A stretch of DNA of 64,000 bases from Lophius americanus (Eukaryota > Chordata > Actinopteri > Lophiiformes > Lophiidae): the NCBI GenBank assembly GCA_037951165.1, contig JBBDHG010000104.1, positions 422,001-486,000 on the forward strand, written 5' to 3'. The notes under the pieces were generated by a model, which saw only the letters and a program-made list of their open reading frames with translations, did not search any database and was not told the DNA's origin. Within the stretch, counting starts at the first letter, position 1; the number at the start of each line of letters is the position of its first letter. Positions 25,061-37,000 of this stretch are shown one piece after another. The position numbers and the translations under genes are program-made.

Positions 25061-28000
25061 TTAAAGGTTCCCAACTTGGTGTGGAAGAGTAGCGGTCATT
25101 AGTCCACCATTGATTTTGGGTTTTCCTTTTTCTTTCATGAAGAAGGTAAGCAGCTCCCCTTTTCCTTTGACAAATATGGCACCTCTCCGGATAAATCGGA
25201 AGCCATACTCCTTCAGTATGTTGTAGCAGTTCTCAACCACCTGAGGGCAGAGCAGGAAATCATATTAAGAGGGTATGAACAAAATGAGAGTTTAAAAATG
25301 TGGGCTAAGAGGGGAAAAAAGAGAGAAATAATGGCTTAGGGTTTGTGCTACCTGTATGTTTCCCATCACTCCGGTGGACTCCATTCTGCTGGCAACGTTG
25401 ACTGTGTTGCCCCAGATGTCATAGTGAGGTTTGCGAGCTCCAATCACTCCAGCCAAAACGGCCCCATTATTCAAACCTGTGGGGAAACAGCGTGGAAACA
25501 TGAACATACACACCGCTGTAAATGTGCACACGGACTAGCTCACACATGCACTCACCGATTCGGAGCATGAAGTTGTTGAAGGACTGTTTGTTGAGGTTGT
25601 TGAGGGTGACCTTCATAGCCAAGGCAAAGTCTGCCAGGTCAGCAAGGTGCTGCCAGCGCTCAATCAATGGCAGATCCTCTGGCTGTGGAACAGCAGTTTA
25701 TAGGTGTGAATAAATGGTAACACAGATTGTTTTAATTGTAAATAGATATGTTTGTAAAATAATACAATTATAATGTTAACGCTTCCTTTCTCCCGTATCA
25801 AGCGGTCCTGCTTATCATTAGGGATGGGATGGTTTGTTTGTTTTTTCTGCTGGTGAGGTGGGTTATTTTCTTTAATTTATTTAATGATAGGGGGGTTTGG
25901 GCTTTTAAATATTGTTTTTTTGGGGGTTATTTTTTGTTATGCCTATCCTAACACCTTTTAGTACAAATGATGGACATAAATAAACCCGCCCTTAAATGGA
26001 GCATCTGCCATTGTATGTTAACTCTTGTTGATTTCCTGTTAGCACTGTTTATTGGATGCAAGGAAGCTGCTGTCTCCGCTGATAAAACAGTCACACTCTC
26101 CAGGCAAAAAGTACATAAATATGTACTATATGTACAATATATTATAACTATGATACTTATAATTAAAATACTAATAATAATTATTATTATAAATAAATAA
26201 AATGTATTATAACTATGATACTAATAATTATTATTATTATTATAAATAAATAAAAACGTATTATTACTATAATAATAATAACTATTCTTATTATAGTAAA
26301 AAAAAAAAAGTATTATAACTATGATACTAATTATAATATTTTTTATTTATGGAGCAGTTTTCATAAATACTCAAAGTTTCTTTACAGGTACATTAAAAAC
26401 AAGTAAAATCAGAATCAGACATCAAAACATGAAGAGCTCAGATAAAAAAACAAAAAACAAAAATAAAAATCACACATTGATTAAACTCTAAAGCAGAAAC
26501 TATGAGGCAGACACATATAAAAACCCCTTCAGCACATCATTAGCACACATTATAAATTAAATGTATTATTATTATTATTATCCCTTCAGAAGAAACCCTA
26601 TTAGCATGACGTCATTTCATACAATCAATGAATGTCACTCCGGGAATTTATCTCTCATGTCAATCATTCCACCTGTCACCACAAGTGTTATAGTTGTCTT
26701 TAAATTCTTTAAAGCACCTATAGTCTTAGACGGGGCATAATAATAACAATAAATCGATGAAATACCCCACCTTGCGGTTACTGCACCCGTTCCCACTACT
26801 CTCTGGGGTGAGTCCTGAGGCAGCCATGTAGGTGCTTCCTATTGTCTTGATTTTAGTGATGCAGCGGAACTCATCTTTGTCTAGTAACTGGAGGAGAAAG
26901 AGGACATCGGAAGGTTAAGGACGGGCTAATGCATTTATTTGTTATTGTATGCAGGTTATCGACATCATAATATCATGGGACAGTTTTGCCGTTAGTTTTA
27001 TTACAGCGTACAAACAGCAGAAGCTCGGACTCACGCTGTCAAAGTCGGAGATTATCTCATTGAGAATCCGGAGACACTCGATGCCTCCGTTGTTGATGTT
27101 CTCCTCGGTGTAGAAATCAGAGAAGTTGGGGATGGAAGCGAAAATCACACCTATTTCGTTGTAAGAGTGGCTATACAGCTCCTAAAAATGACAAACGGAA
27201 AGATTTTAGTTTTTTTTCCTGACACAATCATACTGATAGGAATAATGTTGTAATTCTTTGATAAAAGATTTTGGAAAAAAAAAACTGGAAAATAAGGATA
27301 CACAAAAATAAATCTCTATTTTTTTTACCTCCGCCGAAGAGGTTGTTCTTTCTCCTGTGCGTTAGTCTTTTTCTCTTTTGTTTGTGTGTGTGCAGGATTA
27401 CAGGAAAAATATCTATTTGTTTGTTTGTGTGCAGGATTACGTAAAAAAAAAAAAGACTTTTCCGGCTTTGCACAGAATTGTACACAGAGGTAGATTTTGG
27501 CAAATACTAGAGGTGATGAAATGACAAACGCCTACAGATTATTTGAGAGACTCTCGTAGAGTTTTGTTGGAGTTGTCGGTTGATTTAGAGGCTGGCAATA
27601 ACTCGAGACATTAATGGAGAAATGTTCTGTTGTGTGTCGGTGCTCCCAGAGTGCTTTTTGTAGTTTATTCTGAGAAAATCCACTAGATGGTACTCATATG
27701 CAACAAATTATATTGCAGTGAGGTCCAAGTGACATAACACCATCTTACTTTAATTAGGCAATGAACGAGGGTACATTATGTTGCGTTACTCCTCCTCCTC
27801 CTCCTCCTCCTAATATCCTTCATGTCTGTCATATTTCATCACAAAACGATGCACATGCTCATTTTCACCTCATCTCTCTTCTTAGATCCCAGGAAGTGTT
27901 TGGCCACATGTTCTGGTAGCATGTTGATGACCAGCGCTTCGTTCCAGCGTCTCATCTCAAACAGCTTCTCCTTTTGGTCGTGCACGCCGATCTTCCACAG

Positions 28001-31000
28001 GAACAGCTTCCTGGACTGTTGCTCCAACTACACAACCCATAGAAGAAGGTCATGTGATGTTAAAGTTTAATTATTGGGAGAGGAAAAACAAGTTTTTCTG
28101 CGTGGAGTCTGACTTTCAAAGGTCGGGGCGGGCTGTGGATCAGTTAAGTGCGATCCGCGAAGGCCCACAGGAGAAAGTAACTCACCTGGCGGGCGAAGAA
28201 GTAGAAGCTGATCATCATGACAATAATCATTATTGTCGTGAGGTACTTGGACGGCACCATGGATGTTCTGGAAACACAACAATACAAGCAGAATACTGAT
28301 AATGCACAGTTCCTTATGACTTATATTATAAACAACTAAGGAGAGCAGAAATCGATCAATCTATTTTTCTACACTCAATATAATAAATACACTCTTAATT
28401 GATCCTCGGTTCCCTTTTCTCACCTGTCTGAGGCAAACTGTAGATAGTCATACAAGTCATATATGTCTGCCCAGCTGTAGATGTTAACAGCCCCAGTCGC
28501 CGTGACGACCAGCCCCATGAGTCCCAGTTTGATCACATGGCTGACTTGCACCAACATGGCGGTGGCAATGAGTGACATCACAGCCATGAAGCTGTAGTGC
28601 TTTGGATTCTCTGCACAGCCTCCGCCGCCGAATGGCACCAACACAGGGCCAGAGGTGCTGTTGAGAGTTTGAAGGGAAGGTGGGACACAGCTCAGCTGCA
28701 ACATCAGAGACGAAGTGCATTAGTCATTTTGAGTATTCTGCAGATGAGTTCTCATGGCTAGAAGACATTTCTTTTTTACATTTAGAACATACCATAACTT
28801 CTGATGGCACTTATTACATAACTATACAATTATACTGCATAGATATAATGGAACATTTGTTGTTATTAAGCTAAATTGAATACGATGAAAAAGTAGGAAA
28901 AAACACTCAGAGTGCAAACCTCTGCCACGGCACAACAGAACATAAGTTTAAGTAATAAAGCATTTAGCGTCTGAGTTATCCCCAGCCTCTAAATCTACTG
29001 ACGACTCCAACAAACTATCTGAGTATCTTTCAAATTAACTGTAGCTGCTCGTCTCCTGCACCTTCCACTTCAGCATCTCTGTTCCGCCCACTGACACCCC
29101 AGCTCCGCCCCCAAGTGAACACGAAAGGGATCAAAGGAACTGTTGAAACTGAGCAACAAACTCCACCCCAAAGAAAGATCAGAGGAATGAAAAGATCACA
29201 AGCAGTAAAAACCACATTGTGACGTAAAATAGCTTTTTTTTTAAATTTTTTATTTCATTTGAAATACTGCAAAACACATTTAATCACCTACATTTAATCA
29301 CCTCTAGCTTATGCCAAAATCTACCACTTTGTAAAATTTCATGGAAATCCGTCTTGTAATTTTTCCGTAATCTTCCTCACAAACAAACAAAGAGCCAAAG
29401 AAATATACAAATAAAACAGACTAACATACCGGCGGAGGTAAATATGCTTTAACAAATATAGATTAAATGCATGAAGTCATTTATGGCACAATTTTTTGTC
29501 AAGTGTGACTCTCAGCTCCACAGGACAGCTCAGAGAGAAAACCCAGCCGTGGGTGTAACGGGTTGCCTCTTTGGGGATGTAACAAATGAGGCAGGAGGCG
29601 ATGAGACAGACAACTAATGGACCCCAGTGGGAACTCGTAGTCAGACTCATAAAAGGCAATGATAGGATGATGAGCGTGGCAACCCACAACTCACAGAGGG
29701 ACGGCAACGCGCACATACACCATGTTGGGTGTTAAGAAAATATATACAGTCAGGGTGACATTTGATTGACACTGCTGTGATTACCTCCGCCAAGGAGCTT
29801 ATGTTTTCACTCCGGTGCGTTTGTCTGCTTGTTTGTGTGTTTGTGAGCAGGATTATGGAAAAACTACAGGACAGTTTGGCATGAAATCTTGAATTTTGAC
29901 ATTAAATAGAGGTAAGTTAAGTTTGGTGACGTAATGTGTTTCACAGATTTAAATAAAATAAAATGAGCCATTTGGAGTAGTGACATCACATTTTGGCTAT
30001 TGCTGCCTTTGATCCCTTTTGATCTTTCGTTGGGGTGGAGATGGGGTTCAGTTTCAACAGTTCCTTTGATTTTCTCTGAGGGTGGTGCTGGGGGCTCAGC
30101 GGGCTGAACAGAGATGCTGAAGTGGAAAAGTGCTGGAGAGGAGCAGCTACAGAGTATTGAAGAGAAACAAAGAGAGTTTGTTGGAATTGTCAGTAGCTTT
30201 AGAGGCTGGCAATAACTCAGACATCAATAGAGAAATCTGCATATATGTATCCTAAATCTAAAGTGCGGTGGTGGCGGTCTCCGCTTTCTGAGTGCTTTTT
30301 ATACTTTTTGATATATTTATCTAACTGGAAAGTAGGTGCCTGGCAGTCATACCATGTCGGCAATCACAGCCATGGTGAGAACAAATATGGCCGCCGTAGC
30401 CCATGTGTTTCTGGCCCACCTTGTGCGATCAATCCACAATGAGAAAGCCACCAACCTCTTAGAGAATGCCTGTGAGAAACAAACACCAATATTTGTATAT
30501 AAGTATATATATATTTATCTTTCTATGACTACGTCAGTGTTGGAAAATATATCAGCAATCTTCCTGCAGGTGTTTCCTAATAATTTCACTAAACCTTTGC
30601 TGTCGAACCCTGATAAAGGTCCCCCTAGTATCGGAAATGCACAACCAAGCTTTCCCAAAATCAATCCAGTTCTTCCTCGCACTGAGGTCAATGTGCGTAT
30701 AAATTTTGAAAATGATGCATGAAATTATTTTTGACTTATCTAGCTAACACGGAGAATGTCCAGTGTATTTTTTGAGGGATAATAAACAAATAATTAAATG
30801 TTTGAACATGCTGTAAACATGCTGCTCAAAAGCCTTGTCTATAAATTTTACTCCCCATCACCAATAACATTAGCCTGATCACTCACCTTGGGAAAAATGG
30901 CAGCCAGTGAGCAGACTGTGAGAATGAGCAACAGTAACTCTCCTATAGCCAGAGTCACGTAGTTGACAGCCAACCTAGAACAAAAAGGCACAGATTGAGT

Positions 31001-34000
31001 CAATATCTTTGTCCAGCTTTGTCAATCTTCTACGGAATGTTTTCCGTGTGATAAAAGAAGGAGTAGTTTACTGAATGATCTTACAGTGGGTCTATGAACA
31101 CCTCCATTGCAGTAATGAAGAAGAGGTTGACGATGCAGCAGCAGAAGGCCGCCCCGCTTCGCTTCTCCCTCTCTGAGGAGTAATGCTCCTCCAGCTTCCC
31201 GTCTAAAAAACGCAACGACACCGCGTTGATTTGATGATCCTTCATTCTGACCAAAATGGAAAAAGAAGGAAAAATCTTTTGAGGTGAGGACAAACATTCA
31301 GTCAGGCTAATTTGTCAAAATAAACTTACAAATTTCACGTATTCCTTAGAAAAAAACAAAAACTATTTTGATTGTTTTCTACTTTAGTTCTTTAGTTTTG
31401 GTTGTTGACTTTTGTTCTTACATTTGCTGAGTTTCTCTGTTGAGCAGCTCCTGCTGCAGTCGTCTGTTGATCACTTGCTCCTCGACCGTTTTGTTCCGCT
31501 TATGACGACAAGAGAAGTCGGACAGGTTAGACTATTAAATGCACAAAGGAGATTTGTTTTATAGGACGTGTGCATTTGATGGAACTATTGGATTACATGT
31601 GTGTTTCTAAGGATGTATGTAGGTTTTACAATTTGTCAATGTGGACTCATTCTGGACCCAGGTGTATGGATGACAATGCATTTGACATTCCTTTTGCACC
31701 ACCTGCACTGATCTTCCCCAATACTTGAGATGGAAACATTCCATAATGCATGCTGTTGATCTTCTTAGTGTTTTTTTTTCTTATTTAAGCTCCTGGGAGC
31801 ATATGCAAAAGCATATGTGGCCAAATAAAGCTGATTCTGATTCTGACGAGTGAAGACATTTAAGCTCACCTCTGGTTTTGACTCAGTGGGCATGGACTGG
31901 GGCGACGCTGCACTGGTTTCTGCAGTGCTGATCAGCTGGTTTGAGTTTCGGTTCGACAATGTGGCTGGTTTCTGATGGAGGTGAAGAAGGAAAAAAAAAA
32001 ACGTAAATGTGATTTAAATGAAAAATATATACACACAACAAGAAGTTCTCTTCCTTAAATGTAGATTTTTTTAAAAACCTAAATGGCAGCTGCTCAGTAA
32101 AATCTATTGGCGGTTAAACTCGTGAGGGAAACAAAGTTTCTGTTAAAGGAAAGGGGAATTTGAAATTTGAGAGACACAAGTCACTCACATTCCTGCTGAG
32201 CCGATCTGCCACCTGTTTGGGCGGTAAAACCAAATAAGTCTCGATGCTTTTCTCCAGCAGGTACTCGCACCTCTCGCCACCATTCCCTGTTTCCAGTTCA
32301 AACTCTCCATGAAGACTGTCCTTGGTGGTTTGGGAAATATGCACCCTCCTGAGTGACGCACAAACATGTTTGGTATGAAATGCATGGAAGAAGTGTTTTT
32401 TGAAGAAATGAAGTATTGTTCTCTTACCCGGGAATTCCTCCAGACTCCATCTTATTGGCTACGGTGACATCAGTGGACCAAACGTCAAACTGCCACCTCT
32501 TCTGGCCGAGCACTCCTCCCAGCACCGTACCCGTGTGAACACCCACTCGCATATCCACATCCGTTCTAGTCATCTCTCTCACGAACCTGGAGAGGGAAGG
32601 AACGTCTCTTCAGGAGGCCTTCTTGGCTTCTCCCACATTTATAATATACGATCTAAAGACTTAAGCCCGGCGTCCTCTGCTTGACTTCTTCACCTCTTCC
32701 ATTTACACGTGTTTTTTGTCGTTAGGAAATCTCTCTTTTTATTGTGGGGGTATGCGGACCGCTAGTCGTACTTTAAGGAAGGATATTAAGGCCAAGCATT
32801 AGAAAAATAGATTTTTTTTTTGTTTGATTTCTTTTTTTTCATATTTCATTTTGACAATTAAGTCGAAATGTGGAGAATCAAGTCGGCATGTTGGGAAAAA
32901 AGTCGACATGTTGGGGAAAAAGTCGACATGTTGGGGAAAAAGTTGAAAGGTTGAGAATAAGGTTGATGTAAATCCTGAAAGAGGCACAGAAATGCCCAAA
33001 AAAAAAAAAAAAAAAAATCTTCCTCTGATTTATTTCGGCTTTAATCTCAACATTTCCACTTTTTTCTTGAAATGAAATAATAAAAAAAAAAAAAATGTTC
33101 CTCCTCACATTTTTTTCCTCTTAGGCCTGGACCTAATACTCCTATGAAGTACGTAAGGATCATACATGGGTTCACAAGATTTTTGTCAAATATTTATCCA
33201 AAAAACCTCAGCCATGCCCAATTTCTCAAATAATCTTATATATCCTTTTAATAGCTTGATTACTAAAGAATGAAATGGTCGGCCATGAATTTATAGAGAT
33301 AGCTTGAAAGCATGTTTGTGTTAGGTTGATCAGTGGGTCTAAGACACAATATATATAAATAAACTTATCCAACGCCTTCAATTACTGTAGAATGTGTGAT
33401 CTACTTTGAGTGTTTGTTTTTTGTTTCATTCGTACGTATAAAAAACTTTATTGTCTGTCATGACAGAAAGTCACCTCAGGCGTGGCTCAATATACGGAAG
33501 AGGAAACCCAGACAATAGACAGAAAAAAGAAGCATTCCACATTATCATTACTTACGAGATGGCTTCTACCATTGCTAGTCCCATCATTATGGAGCAGGCG
33601 GCATGGTCCTCTCTGAAGTCAGGAAGGCCACAGATGCAATAGTAACAATCTCCGAGGATCTTAATCCTCAGCTGGTGGTATTTCTGCAGGATGAGACCGA
33701 AGCAGGGAGAAAATGTGCAAAAAATAAAGTGTGAGCGTGGCAAAACATGGTCGATATCAAGATCAAATGACTTAAAATGCATGAATATGAAAGGGATGCA
33801 CCGGCTTTAAAACATTAAACAGTAGGTATGAGTCACGGTTTGAGCGCGTCGATAGTAGAAGAGTCACAGAAGTGCAGACACTCACTGCTGCCAGTTTATC
33901 GAAGCGGGCAAACAGCTCGTTGAGCAGCTTGACCAGCTCCTGGGCACTGCAGGCCGAGGAGAGCTGGGTGAAGCCCACTATGTCCGCAAACAGGATACTG

Positions 34001-37000
34001 GAACAGAAGAAGAGAAGACATGAAAAGTTCTGGAAACCACTTCACGAGTTCTGGAATACAACTACTGATGTTTTTTTTGTCTGTTTGTGAGCAAAAATAT
34101 GGAAAACCTACAGGACACATTTGCAAGAATATTTAACAAGATGTAGATTTTTGGCATGATTCCATTTATGTGATGTTACGTGTTTTTGCAGCATTTTAAT
34201 TTAAATATAACTAAAAAAAAAGAGTCGCCAGTACATAGTTCAAAGAAGGAATGGAAAGGACAACTGCTTGGGTTACATGGTGATAATTTGTAATAACAAC
34301 TTTTGGGGAAACAGGGCGATGGTGAAAGAGGAAATTATTATGAAAGAATATTTGCACGTATGCAGGACTGAATGATCTAGGAGGACATCGACCCTCGACA
34401 CGAACAGAAGAAGGTGAAGTTTTTCAGAATGACTGATGGCAGCCAGAGGAGAGATCTCTCATCAGAATCACGGGTTGTGGCGGGGTTGAGACCGGTGTTC
34501 CAAATCTAAATTGGAGTGGTCAATCTGGCAATGTTGTTGGAACTTCTGCTGGCCTGTGTGTGTGTTTGTGTGTGAGTGTGTGTCTCTGTCTGCTGATCAG
34601 CATTACTTGATGTTCTGATATTCACCAGAGTTGATAGTGTTCTTTTAACATTCATTATCCGCGACCGCTTATCCTGTTCAGGGTCACGGGGGCTTGAGCC
34701 CATACCAGCTGAGCGAGAGGCGGGGTAAACCCTTAGACAGACGAATCCATCACATTCACATTCACTCGTACAATATAGAAAACCTCCTTCCTCCTCCTCC
34801 CCGGACTAAGCTCAGCACCATGGGTGATCGGGCCTTCTGTTCTGCTGCCCCTCGTCTGTGGAATGCCCTCCCTGACCATCTCAGGGCTCCACAGACAACT
34901 GACGCATTTAAAAAAGGTCTTAAATCTTTCCTTTTTAACAGAACCTATAACTTTAATTAACATTGCTGCTTTTTGGTAAGGCTTTTGTATAGTTATTATT
35001 TTATTTTTTTATTGACGATTTAATCTGCTTCTACTTTGTAGCACTTTGAGATTTGATCCAAATGTAAAGTGCATTATAAATTAAATGTATTATTGTTATT
35101 ATTAACCTTAGAGACGGCAATTCACCTATATTGCGAGCCGGAGAACCCAGAGAGAGAACATGCAGACTCCACTCCAAAGCAGAGGTGGATTTCGAAACCG
35201 GTACAGCTTTGCTGTGAGGCAACAACGCAATCCATGACCAGTGCGTCAGGAATCTGAGTTCTTGTCCAAGGCTGCTGATCTCGAACCATCGTGGTTTGGT
35301 TTAGCTGGATTGCTTGTACCACATTCTTCTTTGACACCAGAACATTCTTAGCCTCACAGAGGGGATATAAATAGTCTGGATTTACTGTAAAATAGCCTTA
35401 TCCAGTTGCAGAAATTCTTCTTGTAAGCAATAAATGTTCCAACTTTCTGATTTGTATTGGTGGAGATGTCATGTTGAAAGCTCCTGGCATTGCAGAGTTC
35501 CTCCTGGCCGTGTTCCTGCCCCTTCCGACCAGGGTCTGTGGTCAGAACAGAACACTAGTGGTGCTAGCCAATGCTCCAATGTGTTGCTCCCTTGATCCTT
35601 CTTTAAACACGCCATCTTTTCCTGGTGGATCTTCAGACCCTCATAAGGTGATAAAGTGAGGAGCTCAGACATCTGGAAGGAGCTCAACGTAGAGTCGCTG
35701 CTCCTTCTCGTCGAATGGAGCCAGTTGGGGTGGTTCGGGCATCTGATCAGGACGCCGCCCTCAGGAGGATTTTCAGGCACGTCCAACTGGGAGGAGACCC
35801 CGAGGTAGACCCAGAACTCGCTGGGGGGCTATAAATCTCATCTGGCCCGGGAATCCCTCGGGATACCCCAGGATGAGCCGGAGAGCTTTGCTGGGGAGAG
35901 AGATGTCTAGAAATCCCTTCTTAGCCGGCTGCCACTGCAACTCGACGCCGTATAAGCGGAAGAAAATGGAGTGAAATGACTGTTGTGTATTTGTTTGGGT
36001 TTTGGGGAAGAAGTTAGTCCAATGTGTCATTGGGGTTTGCTTGGGGGGACCATTCGTAATCTGTAGCTAGGGGTCCTACCCCTTGCTGCCCCAGTTGCTG
36101 TTTTTCTGTGCTGTCCGCTACCTCTTGAGCCATCACCACTTTGTTCATGGATATTAGTCTACACCACAGGTCACATGGCTGAGTCAGAGGAGTTCACTCT
36201 AGAGAACACCTAGTGATGGGACGAGTACCATTTGTATTTACTTGGATATCTCACAGGAGGTTTGACGTCGATACCCCCCCTTCGGATACTGACCTGACGT
36301 TTTCATGCCGGTACATGTACATTGTGTTAAACTGCTGCTGGACATCTTGTTGATCCTCCTGATTCTTCATACCCTGCAGCATCTCATCAGCAATGTGTTT
36401 GGGCAGAATGGAGAGTAATAGTTCCTCCTACATGGAGACACATTTGAAAGAAAGTGAGTTTTTGTCAAGTTCAGAAATATGGGCCGCCGTTTGTAAAGCA
36501 GCACTTATAGATTTTATCGGGAACTTTTTTTTGCCACAGTTAGCTACAAACAACGTTTTAAAAGGCAGTTTCAAATTTATGGAGTCATGTTTAAAAAACA
36601 ACAACATTTACAGCAATATTGTATGAACTATACATATTTACTTTCCGAGGAAATATATCTTAAATAATTTTAAAAATTGCTTTTTAAACCTGGTTTTGGG
36701 ATAAATGTGGAAAAATGGTTGCTGTTAAAATCAGTATGTGCAACTTTAAAAAAAAAAAAGGGCGCCCCATACAGACACGATTGACATGAACATAGGTATA
36801 TAAGGTCCCACGGTGAACATGGGCGTGTGGGCACAACATGTCTGAGGCAGGAAATAGATCTTTAAAAGCCCTCAGGAGATCTCGTCAACCGGTGGGCTAC
36901 GGCTGGCTTGTTTTAGCTGTCTTCTAGCAAAGCCCCTCTGAAAAGATGCTTTGGGAATTACAAAGTGTCTCGCGGGCCTGCTCTTCTATTTCCCAACTAA

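Noticed and set aside
34694..34960. 88-residue plus-strand frame as a gene
   Set aside because: It is the ORF2 end of a 5'-truncated LINE-2-like element followed by its 3' tail.
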